Below, piece after piece: positions 56,320 to 64,000 of a stretch of 64,000 bases of DNA. A program made the position numbers and the translations under genes. The stretch spans positions 372,001 to 436,000 of the forward strand of contig JAHJNN010000012.1 of assembly GCA_018820765.1 (NCBI GenBank). Reading direction: 5' to 3'. The notes beneath the pieces were generated by a model that was given only the letters and a program-made list of their open reading frames with translations, ran no database searches and was not told where the DNA came from. Each line of letters begins with the position of its first letter. Position 1 is the stretch's first letter. This DNA comes from Gammaproteobacteria bacterium. GTDB lineage: Bacteria > Pseudomonadota > Gammaproteobacteria > Burkholderiales > Thiobacillaceae.

Positions 56320-57699
56320 CTACCCCTTCTCCACTTCGTACCGCTTCAGCTTTCTCCACAGCGACACGCGGTCGATGCCGAGAAGTTGCGCGGCCAGGGT
56401 CTGGTTGCCGCCGGCTTCCTGCAGCACCCAGGCGATGTAGTCCTGCTCCTGTTTTTCCAGGGTGGGGATGCGCCCGGCTTTTTTGCGGAAGGTGCGGATG
56501 GAGAGTTCGCGCAGGTCGTCGGGCAGGTGTGCGGGTTCGATGCTGTGACCGGTGGTGATCGCGACGCCACGCTCAATGATGTTTTCCAGCTCGCGCACGT
56601 TGCCGGGGAAATCGTAGGCGCGCAGCAGGTCGAGTGCGTCTGCGGCCAGTTCGGTCACGCCCTTGCCCATCAGCGCGGCGTGCTTGAGCAGGAAGTGGCA
56701 GGCGAGCAGCGGCACGTCTTCCCGGCGCGCGGACAGCGCGGGGATGTGCAGGTTGACGACGTTGAGTCGGAAGTAGAGGTCCTGCCGGAAGCCGCCCTGC
56801 TTCACCATCTCCTGCACGTCGCGATTGGTGGCGGCGATGAAGCGCACGTCGATTTTCACCGGCCGGGTGGCGCCCAGCGGCAGCACTTCCTTTTCCTGGA
56901 TCACTCGCAGGAGCTTGACCTGCATGGTGGGCGACATTTCGGTAATCTCGTCCAGAAACAGGGTGCCACCGCTGGCGGCTTCCAGCAGGCCCTTCTTGTC
57001 GGCGTGGGCGCCGGTGAAGGCGCCCTTGACATGGCCGAACAGCTCGTTGGCCAGCAGCTCCTCGTTGAAGGCCCCGCAGTTCACCGCCACGAAGGGACCG
57101 GATTCGCGCCGGCTCTGGTGGTGGAGATAACGGGCGAAGAGTTCCTTGCCGGTGCCGGATTCGCCGGTGATGAGGACGTTGCAGTCGGTGGGCGCAACCT
57201 GCCGCGCCATATCGAGCAGGTGCTGCATGCGGCTGTCCTGGGTGAGGATGCGCACCGCGCCCTGGTAGCCTTCCACCTGTTCCCGCAGGCGGCTGCGTTC
57301 GCGCCTGAGGCGGATTTTTTCCAGCGCCTCGGCCACCACCTGGCGCACTTCATCCGGCGGGCAGGGCTTGGCCAGGTAGTGGAAGGCGCCCTGCCGCATC
57401 GCCTCGACGGCGGATTCCAGCGTCGCGCCGCCGGCAAGCAGGATGACTTCGGTGTCGGGATGGCTTTCGCGGCAGCGCTTGAGCAGCTGCATGCCGTCCA
57501 CCTTGTCCATGTTGAGTTCGGCGAGCACCACGTCGAAGGGCTGCTTCTCCAGCAGGGCCTGGGCATTGCCGCCGCTCTGGGTGGCGGTGACCGCATGGCC
57601 CGCCTTTTTGAGCGCCTGCTCCAGCTGCTTCATGGCGAGCTTGTCGTCGTCGACGATCAGTAGCCGACCAAGCATCCGTTCTTCGTCATTCGTTCGCAT
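56320..57699 (-). CDS. Sigma-54 response regulator with atypical receiver
   Basis: From ATG 57699 the product is 459 residues: receiver (about 12-125), AAA+ domain (about 150-390) with [22 protein letters not shown] and [13 protein letters not shown], and Fis-type helix-turn-helix (NQTLAAQLLGIDRVSLWRKL). The receiver keeps the acidic triplet IVDDDK and Lys111, but Glu61 stands at the phospho-Asp position (VVLAELNMD) and Ala89 replaces the switch Thr/Ser. It may thus act without phosphorylation. It is divergent from the Usp/SulP operon, with palindromic sites and a sigma-54 promoter between. No kinase gene adjoins. Confidence 0.9.
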   Translation of the reverse strand: MRTNDEERMLGRLLIVDDDKLAMKQLEQALKKAGHAVTATQSGGNAQALLEKQPFDVVLAELNMDKVDGMQLLKRCRESHPDTEVILLAGGATLESAVEAMRQGAFHYLAKPCPPDEVRQVVAEALEKIRLRRERSRLREQVEGYQGAVRILTQDSRMQHLLDMARQVAPTDCNVLITGESGTGKELFARYLHHQSRRESGPFVAVNCGAFNEELLANELFGHVKGAFTGAHADKKGLLEAASGGTLFLDEITEMSPTMQVKLLRVIQEKEVLPLGATRPVKIDVRFIAATNRDVQEMVKQGGFRQDLYFRLNVVNLHIPALSARREDVPLLACHFLLKHAALMGKGVTELAADALDLLRAYDFPGNVRELENIIERGVAITTGHSIEPAHLPDDLRELSIRTFRKKAGRIPTLEKQEQDYIAWVLQEAGGNQTLAAQLLGIDRVSLWRKLKRYEVEKG

Positions 57700-57719
57700 A
57701 CCGCCAGCATGAGTGTTTA

Positions 57720-57735
57720 TGTTGCTTAATGCAAT
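57720..57735. promoter_or_regulatory. Candidate upstream activator half-site pair 1
   Basis: TGTTGCTTAATGCAAT is an imperfect inverted repeat of the TGTTGC-N5-GCAACA type. A further TTGCAACA half lies at 57749-57756. Located between the sigma-54 regulator and the SulP promoter. Confidence 0.45.
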
Positions 57736-57837
57736 ATATGTATGCCAATTGCAACAAGTCGGCTGAACAGCATTTAACATAGATTTAACACAGCGCTGAT
57801 ACCCAATCCGGGGGGTGCCCTGGCCTCTGCGCAAAAA

Positions 57838-57858
57838 CTGTTGCTTCATGCAACAGTT
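57838..57858. promoter_or_regulatory. Perfect inverted repeat, candidate enhancer site
   Basis: ACTGTTGC and GCAACAGT are exact inverse arms around TTCAT. The site lies about 75 bases before the -24/-12 promoter, a normal position for the binding site of the divergent sigma-54 regulator. Confidence 0.6.
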
Positions 57859-57930
57859 TGGGTGTTGCCGGAAACCGGGTGATTGACGCTTTACCCATAA
57901 TATTCAGTAACTTGGGCCAATTCATTGTGC

Positions 57931-57946
57931 TGGCATGCTTGCTGCA
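57931..57946 (+). promoter_or_regulatory. Sigma-54 (-24/-12) promoter of the Usp-SulP-SulP operon
   Basis: TGGCATGCTTGCTGCA has GG and GC ten bases apart and TGGCA-type -24 bases; CTGCA replaces the preferred TTGCA at -12. It lies 33 bases before the first gene of the operon. Confidence 0.65.
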
Positions 57947-57978
57947 TTAAGGAAGCGTCCCTATTGCGTGCTCCTGGA

Positions 57979-58374
57979 ATGACCCATCCCGGCAAACAAC
58001 GAACCGTACTGCTCGCCGTCCGCGAAGGGCATGTGGATCCACGCCTGCTGACGTCGGCGCTGGCACTATGCCGCCGTCTCGAGGCCGACCTGGAAATCCA
58101 GGTCATCGCCGGCAGCGAAACGCCGCCCGCCGAGATGGACGGCTTCCTGGACGCGCTGCGCGAGGCGGGACAGGCTTTCAGCCTGGACGTGAAGCCCAGC
58201 CTGCGGCGGCGCGACCTGGTGGACTACGCCAACGCCCACGAAAACATCGCGGCGCTGGTGATCGATTCGCGCGAGGGCTGGGAAGCGCTGGCCCTGGATC
58301 GCAGCAGCGATCCGTGGAAGCGCCTGGCCTGCCCCCTGGTGACCGCTGCAGCACAAGACAAGAAACACGCTTGA
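57979..58374 (+). CDS. Small Usp-like protein, first gene of the SulP operon
   Basis: The 131-residue product starts MTHPGKQRTVLLAVREGHVD. It shows a Usp-like alternation (VLLAVREG strand, helix LLTSALALCRRLEADLE, strand IQVIAGSE, AALVIDS), but lacks an obvious ATP-binding loop. Function is unknown. A Usp-like gene is also coupled to the SulP gene at 52519, so the pairing recurs. It lies 35 bases before the first SulP gene here. Confidence 0.65.
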   Translation: MTHPGKQRTVLLAVREGHVDPRLLTSALALCRRLEADLEIQVIAGSETPPAEMDGFLDALREAGQAFSLDVKPSLRRRDLVDYANAHENIAALVIDSREGWEALALDRSSDPWKRLACPLVTAAAQDKKHA

Positions 58375-58409
58375 TCCGACCCGAATACAACTGACTCAGA
58401 AGACCGACC

Positions 58410-60533
58410 ATGCCTGCCTACCTGACAAAATTCCTGCCCTTCCTGCGTTGGTTTCCCCTGAAGGGGGACATGCTCAAGGCCGACTTCATGGCCGGCATTA
58501 CCGTTGCCCTGGTGCTGATTCCCCAGTCGATGGCCTATGCGCAGCTGGCCGGCCTGCCTGCGTATTACGGGCTGTATGCCGCCTTCCTGCCGGTGGCGGT
58601 GGCGGCCCTGTGGGGCAGTTCGAACCAGCTCGGCACCGGGCCGGTGGCAGTGGTGTCGCTCTTGACGGCGTCCTCGCTGGCGGTGCTGGCGGCACCCGGC
58701 TCCGACAACTTCATCGCGTTGGCCATCATGCTGGCGCTGCTGGTCGGCATCATCCAGCTGCTGCTCGGCGTGTTCAAGCTGGGGGTGATCGTCAATTTCC
58801 TGTCGCACCCGGTCATCGTCGGCTTCACCAATGCGGCGGCCATCATCATTGCGCTGTCGCAGGTGTCCAAGCTGTTCGGCGTGCCGATGGGGCGCAGCGA
58901 GCACTTCATCAACGACATCGTCGGCGTGGTCAGGCTGATCGGCGACACCCATCTGCCGACGCTGGCGATGGGCGCGCTGGCGATTGCCATCATGTGGAGC
59001 ATCAAGAAATATGCGCCCAAGCTGCCCGGCGTGTTGATTGCGGTGGTGGTGACGACGCTCCTGTCGTGGTCGATCGGCTTCGAACGCAATGCCGACGGCA
59101 AGCTGGAGCACATCGCCGACACCGAACTGTACGCCGTGGTGCAGCAGAGCATGGCTGCCGCCAGGCGGGTGGACGATCTGCATACGCAGGTCGCCGATCG
59201 ATCGACCGCGTTGAAAGCCGCCCAAAAAACCGCGGGCGAATCCAATATCGGTGTCGTGCAATCCGAAGCCGAACTTGCCCTGTTGCGGATCGACCTGCGT
59301 GACGCGGAAGCGGCGTCCGCCAAGGAAAAGGCGGCGCTGCGCCACCTGCAGGTGGTGCGCAGCGTCGACGCAAACGGCGCCACGCTGGCAATTTATCGGG
59401 CAGACCAGGCGCCGCAGGGCGTGACGCTGGACGAGACGCGCTACCGCCTGCGCAAGCTCGGCGCCAACGGCTTCAAGCTGGTCGGCGGCGGCGAGGTAGT
59501 GGGCAGCATTCCGGAGGGCCTGCCCAGCATCCAGATGCCCAGCTTCAACCTGGATGCACTGGGATCGCTCCTGTCCGCCGCCCTGGTGATTTCGCTGGTG
59601 GGCTTCATGGAAGCCATCTCCATCGCCAAGGCCGTCGCGGCCAAAACCAAGCAGCGTATCGACCCCAACCAGGAGCTGATCGGCCAGGGCCTGTCCAACG
59701 TGGTCGGCAGCCTGACGCAGGCCTTCCCGGTCTCGGGCTCGTTCTCGCGCACGGCCGTCAACATGAATTCGGGCGCCAAGACCGGCATGAGCTCGGTGAT
59801 CACCGCGCTGTTCGTGCTGCTGACGCTGCTGTTCCTCACCCCACTGCTGTATCACCTGCCGCAGGCCGTGCTGGCCGCCATCATCATCATGGCGGTGATC
59901 GGGCTGGTGAACTTCAGGGCGGTGAAGCACGCCTGGCACGCCAGCAAGCATGACGGCATCGCCGCCGTGGTGACCTTCATCGCCACGCTGGCCTTCGCGC
60001 CGCACCTCGACAACGGCATCATGGTCGGCGCCGGCCTGGCGCTGGGCCTCTACCTATACCGCACCATGTCGCCGCGCGTCGCCGTTCTCGGCCGCTTCAG
60101 CGACGGCACCCTGCGCGACCTCAAGGTCTATCCCGACCTGCCCACCAGCAAGCACGTGGTGGCGATCCGCTTCGACGGCTCGCTCTATTTCGCCAACGTG
60201 TCCTACTTCGAGGACGCGATCCTGGAAGCCGTGTCGCACCACCCAGAAGTCAAATACGTGCTGGTCGTGGGCAGCGGCATCAACCAGCTCGACGCCTCGG
60301 GCGAGGAGGTCATCCATCACCTGGTCGAGCGCCTGAAGAGCACCGGGATCACCCTCGTTTTCAGCGGCCTCAAGAGACAGGTGCTGGACGTGATGCGCGC
60401 CACCGGCCTGTTCGATGCCATCGGCCAGGACAAGCTCTTCGCCACGGAAGACCTCGCGATTGCCGCAATCTACGAACAGCTGGGCGAAGCGGCGGCAGAC
60501 GATCTGTTCTGCGCGGTCGCCCCGGCCAAATAA
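58410..60533 (+). CDS. SulP-family transporter with a 130-residue coiled-coil insertion
   Basis: The 707-residue protein is about 130 longer than usual SulPs. Membrane motifs are standard (VALVLIPQSMAYAQLAGLPA, FPVSGSFSRTAVNMNSGAKT), with a C-terminal STAS domain (about 575-690). Residues about 226-355, between a membrane helix and the GSIPEGLP segment, form an extra charged region with heptad-like RVDDLHTQVADRSTALKAA and ELALLRIDLRDAEAASAKEK. Bicarbonate or sulfate are candidate substrates. It lacks the tail Cys motif of the other two SulPs. Confidence 0.88.
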   Translation: MPAYLTKFLPFLRWFPLKGDMLKADFMAGITVALVLIPQSMAYAQLAGLPAYYGLYAAFLPVAVAALWGSSNQLGTGPVAVVSLLTASSLAVLAAPGSDNFIALAIMLALLVGIIQLLLGVFKLGVIVNFLSHPVIVGFTNAAAIIIALSQVSKLFGVPMGRSEHFINDIVGVVRLIGDTHLPTLAMGALAIAIMWSIKKYAPKLPGVLIAVVVTTLLSWSIGFERNADGKLEHIADTELYAVVQQSMAAARRVDDLHTQVADRSTALKAAQKTAGESNIGVVQSEAELALLRIDLRDAEAASAKEKAALRHLQVVRSVDANGATLAIYRADQAPQGVTLDETRYRLRKLGANGFKLVGGGEVVGSIPEGLPSIQMPSFNLDALGSLLSAALVISLVGFMEAISIAKAVAAKTKQRIDPNQELIGQGLSNVVGSLTQAFPVSGSFSRTAVNMNSGAKTGMSSVITALFVLLTLLFLTPLLYHLPQAVLAAIIIMAVIGLVNFRAVKHAWHASKHDGIAAVVTFIATLAFAPHLDNGIMVGAGLALGLYLYRTMSPRVAVLGRFSDGTLRDLKVYPDLPTSKHVVAIRFDGSLYFANVSYFEDAILEAVSHHPEVKYVLVVGSGINQLDASGEEVIHHLVERLKSTGITLVFSGLKRQVLDVMRATGLFDAIGQDKLFATEDLAIAAIYEQLGEAAADDLFCAVAPAK

Positions 60534-60575
60534 ATTAACGACACCCCATCACGCACAGGCACAGGAACCGACGCA

Positions 60576-62366
60576 ATGAACTTTTTCCCGGCAAGCTGGA
60601 AACACTACACAGGCACCCTTTTGAAAGCCGACCTCACGGCCGGCCTCATCGTGGCGGTGGTGTCGATTCCGCTGGGCCTGGCGTTTGCCATCGCCTCCGG
60701 TGCAACCCCGATCCAGGGCCTGCTGACTTCGGTCATAGCGGGTTCGCTGGTTGCGGCGTTCGGCGGCTCGCGCTTCCAGATCTCCGGTGCGGCGGCCGCG
60801 CTGATCCCGGTGCTGGCGGCCATCTCGCTGACCGCCGCCAACGGTTTCCAGGACGTGATGATCGCCGGCATGATGGCCGGGGTGCTGCTGGTGCTGATGG
60901 GCTGGCTGCGCTTCGGCAAGCTGATCGAATACATCCCCTACCCGGTGGTGCTGGGATTCACCTCCGGTATCGCCATCAGCATCATCGCCACCCAGATCAA
61001 CAACGTGATCGGTCTGGTGGCGCGCACGGAAGACGGCGAGAAAGTCCTCAACGCCAGCGGCCTGGTGCAGGGCCTGACCAAGCATGAGTTCTTCCACGAA
61101 AACATGCTGGAAACCTTCCAGCATATCGGCGCCGTGAACGGCTGGACCGTGCTGCTGACGGTGATTACGCTGGCGGCGATCGTCTACGGTCCCAAACTGC
61201 CTTATCTCAAGCGCGTGCCCGGCGCCCTGATCGGCCTGGTCGTCGGCACCGTCGTCGCGGTGGCGCTGGATTTCCCGGTCGAAACCATTGCCAGCCTGTT
61301 CGGCCAGGTGCCTTCGTCGCTGCCGGCGCCGAGCCTGCCCGAGGTCAGCTTTTCGCATCTGCTGGAACTGGTCCGCCCGGCGTTCACCATTGCCGTGCTG
61401 GTCGGCGTGGAAGCCCTGCTGTCCGCCGTGGTGGCCGACAACATGTCCGGCGACCGCCATCACTCCAACCGCGAACTGATGGCCCAAGGCGCGGCCAACA
61501 TCCTGTCGCCGCTGTTCGGCGGCATGCCCGCCACCGGCGTGATCGCCCGCACCGGCACCAACATCCTGTCCGGCGCGCGCACCCGCATGGCCGGTTTCTC
61601 GCACGCCGTGATCGTGCTGCTGATCATCCTGATGGCCGCGCCGCTGGCGAGCGCCGTGCCGATGGCCGTGCTGGCCGCGATTCTCATCGTCGTCGCCAGC
61701 AAGCTGGGCGAGTTCCATCACGCGCGCCACCTGCTGCAGCACGCCCCGCACGCCGACCGCGCGGTGTATCTGGCCACGGTGCTGCTGACCGTCTTCATCG
61801 ACCTCACCGTGGCGATCGAGATCGGCATGGTGCTGGCCTCCTTCCTGTTCATCAAGCACATGAGCGAGAACACGCCGGACGAAGTCGACCTGGCAGGCAA
61901 CAGCCAGTACGCCGGTCTGGTCAACAAGGAAGGGGTTTGCCCGCAAATAATGTTCCACGAAGCGCACGGCCCGCTGTTCTTCGGCGTGGCCAAGGCGTTC
62001 GAGCGCAAGGTATGCAACGACATGGTGTGCAGCAAGCCCTCGGTCATCATCCTGCGCATGCTCAAAGTGTCGATGATGGACACCACCGGCCAGCGCGCGC
62101 TGGAAAGCGTGCTGCACCATGCCAAACGCGAAAAACAGCACGTGATCTTCACCCGCGCCAACCCGCAGGTGGCCGGCATGCTGGGCGACCTGCAGGAAGA
62201 CGGCCTGCTGGCCGACGACGCCATCGTTCCCAACAGCGACCTGGCGCTCAAGACCGCGATGAAACACATGGATACCGACGTCTGCAGCAACTGCGCCAGC
62301 CGCATTTTCCGCGAGTGCGGCAGCCAGCCGGGCGGTGAGGTGTATCCGGAAAGCGCGGCGGCCTGA
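60576..62366 (+). CDS. SulP-family transporter with STAS domain and C-terminal Cys motif
   Basis: The 596-residue protein has a membrane domain (about 15-430) with VVSIPLGLAFAIASGATPI and GGMPATGVIARTGTNILSGA, and a STAS domain (about 455-560). A tail motif VCSNCASRIFREC matches the form C-x2-C-x2-R-[IL]-F-x2-C seen in the SulP at 52519. Family members move bicarbonate, sulfate or dicarboxylates. It follows the previous SulP by 42 bases and probably shares the sigma-54 transcript. A GCGGCG/CGCCGT hairpin overlaps its stop. Confidence 0.9.
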   Translation: MNFFPASWKHYTGTLLKADLTAGLIVAVVSIPLGLAFAIASGATPIQGLLTSVIAGSLVAAFGGSRFQISGAAAALIPVLAAISLTAANGFQDVMIAGMMAGVLLVLMGWLRFGKLIEYIPYPVVLGFTSGIAISIIATQINNVIGLVARTEDGEKVLNASGLVQGLTKHEFFHENMLETFQHIGAVNGWTVLLTVITLAAIVYGPKLPYLKRVPGALIGLVVGTVVAVALDFPVETIASLFGQVPSSLPAPSLPEVSFSHLLELVRPAFTIAVLVGVEALLSAVVADNMSGDRHHSNRELMAQGAANILSPLFGGMPATGVIARTGTNILSGARTRMAGFSHAVIVLLIILMAAPLASAVPMAVLAAILIVVASKLGEFHHARHLLQHAPHADRAVYLATVLLTVFIDLTVAIEIGMVLASFLFIKHMSENTPDEVDLAGNSQYAGLVNKEGVCPQIMFHEAHGPLFFGVAKAFERKVCNDMVCSKPSVIILRMLKVSMMDTTGQRALESVLHHAKREKQHVIFTRANPQVAGMLGDLQEDGLLADDAIVPNSDLALKTAMKHMDTDVCSNCASRIFRECGSQPGGEVYPESAAA

Positions 62367-62545
62367 CGCCGTCGCGGCCGTGCGCTTCTCGGCGAGGACA
62401 AGCTCATTGATCAGCACGCAATTGGACGAACGGGCGGCGGACGTTCTATCCTGCATACTCGAAGCGGTCGTGTGATAAGAACATTCCGCTTTTGAACCAC
62501 GCGCTGCGAGTACGCTAACCCGGGCACGATAGGCTAACAATCAAC

Positions 62546-64000
62546 ATGACGGAAAGCTTCCCCCTGCTTCCTGACGGTCCGGTCCAATGGGCGTGGGGGG
62601 TCGTGCTGTTCTGGCTGGCGCTGGGATTTTCGGCGCTGCTGCTGCAAGGCTCGCAGCGCCTGCTGAGCCGGCTGGTGTTTCCGCTGGGCGCGCTGGGAGC
62701 GCTCGGCATTGCGGGCGTGGGCGCGGCGGGAATGGTCCTGCCGGCGTCCGCCGTCATCCTGCCCATCGGCCTGCCCGACCTGCCCTTCCATCTGCGGCTG
62801 GACGCCCTGTCCGCCTTCTTCATGGTGCTCTTGGGCGGCGCGTCGTTCGGCATCACCGTGTATGCCTCCGGGTATTTCCGCAGCATGGCCGCGGGCCCGC
62901 TCGCCCTGCTCGCGCTGTGGTACCACCTGTTCCTCGCGGGCATGGTCACGGTGCTGCTGGCCGACGACGCCTACGCCTTCATGGTGGCGTGGGAGGTGAT
63001 GGCGCTGTCGTCCTACTTCCTCGTCACCACCGACCACAAGGTTCCCGAGATCCGCTTCGCCGGCTTTCTCTATCTGCTGATCGCGCACGTCGGCGCGGTG
63101 GCCCTGCTGCTCGCCTTCGGCGTGTTGCAGGGCGGACACGGCGACTACACCTTCGACACCATGCGGCTGGCCGAAATGACGCCGTTCTGGGCCTCGGTCG
63201 CCTACCTGCTGGTGCTGTTCGGCTTCGGCGCCAAGGCCGGCCTGGTGCCGATGCACGTGTGGCTGCCGGAAGCGCACCCGGCCGCGCCCTCGCCGGTGTC
63301 GGCGCTGATGTCGGGGGTGATGCTGAAGACCGCCATCTACGGCCTGCTGCGGGTGACGTTCGATCTGATCAATATCCAGATCGGCTGGTGGGGCACGCTG
63401 GCGCTGGCGCTCGGTTTGATTACCGCGCTGTACGGCGTGATCTTCGCCGCGGTGCAGTCGGACATGAAGCGGCTGCTGGCCTGGTCGTCGATCGAAAACA
63501 TCGGTGTGATCATCGCCGCCTTCGGCCTCACGCTGATTTTCTACACCGACGGCAAGGGCGCGCTGGCCGCGCTGACGCTCACCGCCCTGCTCTATCACGC
63601 GCTCAATCACGCCTTCTTCAAGGGCCTCCTGTTCGTCGGCACCGGCTCGGTGCTGCACGCCACCGGCGTGCGCCAGATGGGCCACCTGGGCGGCCTGATG
63701 CGCTTCATGCCGTGGACCGCCTGGCTGACGCTGGTCGGCGCGCTGGCCATCGCCGGCCTGCCGCCCTTGAACGGCTTCGTGTCGGAATGGCTGCTGCTGC
63801 AGGCCTTCCTGCTCACCCCCGGCCTCTCCCATCCCTACCTCAACATGGTAATCCCAGTGGCCGCCGCCATCGTGGCGCTGGCGGCGGCGCTGGCGGCCTA
63901 CGTCATGGTCAAGTTCTTCGGCGTCATCTTCCTCGGCCAGCCGCGCGACCCGGCGCTGCACGAGGCGCACGAGGCCAGTTGGCCGGAACGCCTGGGCATG
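62546..64000 (+). CDS. Hyf/NuoL-like proton-conducting membrane subunit, cut by window end
   Basis: The frame starts MTESFPLLPDGPVQWAWGVV at ATG 62546 and stays open for 485 residues to the window end. It has at least twelve hydrophobic helices. Antiporter-family motifs are VAWEVMALSSYFLVTT (Glu on helix 5), GAKAGLVPMHVWLPEAHP with the central Lys, SDMKRLLAWSSIENIG, and YHALNHAFFKGLLF. It resembles HyfB/hydrogenase-4 subunit B more than true NuoL. A 179-bp gap separates it from the SulP gene. Whether it powers bicarbonate uptake or belongs to a Hyf-type complex depends on genes outside the window. Confidence 0.85.
   Translation, partial: MTESFPLLPDGPVQWAWGVVLFWLALGFSALLLQGSQRLLSRLVFPLGALGALGIAGVGAAGMVLPASAVILPIGLPDLPFHLRLDALSAFFMVLLGGASFGITVYASGYFRSMAAGPLALLALWYHLFLAGMVTVLLADDAYAFMVAWEVMALSSYFLVTTDHKVPEIRFAGFLYLLIAHVGAVALLLAFGVLQGGHGDYTFDTMRLAEMTPFWASVAYLLVLFGFGAKAGLVPMHVWLPEAHPAAPSPVSALMSGVMLKTAIYGLLRVTFDLINIQIGWWGTLALALGLITALYGVIFAAVQSDMKRLLAWSSIENIGVIIAAFGLTLIFYTDGKGALAALTLTALLYHALNHAFFKGLLFVGTGSVLHATGVRQMGHLGGLMRFMPWTAWLTLVGALAIAGLPPLNGFVSEWLLLQAFLLTPGLSHPYLNMVIPVAAAIVALAAALAAYVMVKFFGVIFLGQPRDPALHEAHEASWPERLGM

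Noticed and set aside
60549-62540. A 663-codon reverse frame opposite the last SulP gene
   Set aside because: Low-complexity His/Gln/Asp-rich translation without family motifs, while the + strand encodes a complete SulP.

Overview
The window is high-GC DNA from a betaproteobacterium. It most resembles a chemolithoautotrophic sulfur oxidiser of the Thiobacillus or Hydrogenophilales type. That placement is inferred from gene content and order: a cyanate uptake and hydrolysis operon, class I fructose-bisphosphatase, three SulP anion transporters, a gamma-type carbonic anhydrase, a pyrR-pyrB-pyrC' cluster, a dut-coaBC-radC-rpmB-rpmG cluster and plentiful sigma-54 regulation. No 16S or marker search was possible. 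No rRNA, tRNA, CRISPR array, prophage or complete insertion sequence was recognised.

Layout. 1-5.5 kb: hemC (cut by the window edge), a periplasmic thioredoxin-fold protein, a LuxR-type response regulator with a hybrid kinase, and mpl. 5.5-6.3 kb: a gene-free block with two inverted copies of a 250-bp palindromic repeat. 6.3-8.2 kb: a LysR regulator divergent from a DMT exporter. 8.3-11.9 kb: a cyanate/nitrate-type ABC transporter plus cyanase. 12.2-16.3 kb: a GAF/AAA+ sigma-54 activator followed by a -24/-12 promoter with an IHF site, driving an OsmC, acyl-CoA-dehydrogenase-like, DUF302 and rubredoxin operon. 16.4-16.8 kb: a third copy of the long repeat, carrying two extra palindromes. 16.9-23.6 kb: a YqiA-type esterase, an RNB exonuclease, a TonB-like protein, fbp and a GGDEF/EAL protein. 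23.8-29 kb: an RND efflux pump with a divergent TetR repressor. 29.1-34.6 kb: yqgE-ruvX-pyrR-pyrB-pyrC'-lnt, interrupted by a MITE-like element before ruvX. 34.6-39.3 kb: a diguanylate cyclase, then dut, coaBC, radC, rpmB and rpmG. 39.3-49.3 kb: lipid genes (desaturase, FadL, acyl-CoA synthetase), an RsmB-like methylase, an AI-2E-family permease, htpX, a PIN-domain protein, thioredoxin and an uncharacterised gene.

49.4-64 kb looks like an inorganic-anion or dissolved-inorganic-carbon region. It holds a gamma carbonic anhydrase and a SulP-Usp-response regulator-kinase operon. An AbiE toxin-antitoxin pair (toxin gene frameshifted) follows. Then come an atypical sigma-54 response regulator and, divergently under a sigma-54 promoter with palindromic upstream sites, a Usp-like protein, two more SulP transporters and the start of a Hyf/NuoL-like proton-channel subunit that runs off the end.

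The most unusual items are: a 46-bp palindrome found both in an intergenic repeat and in frame inside the PIN-domain gene; the sigma-54-controlled SulP cluster with its Glu-substituted receiver; a cysteine motif shared by the tails of two SulP proteins; the sigma-54 OsmC/rubredoxin operon; and the MITE that supplies the apparent start codon of ruvX.
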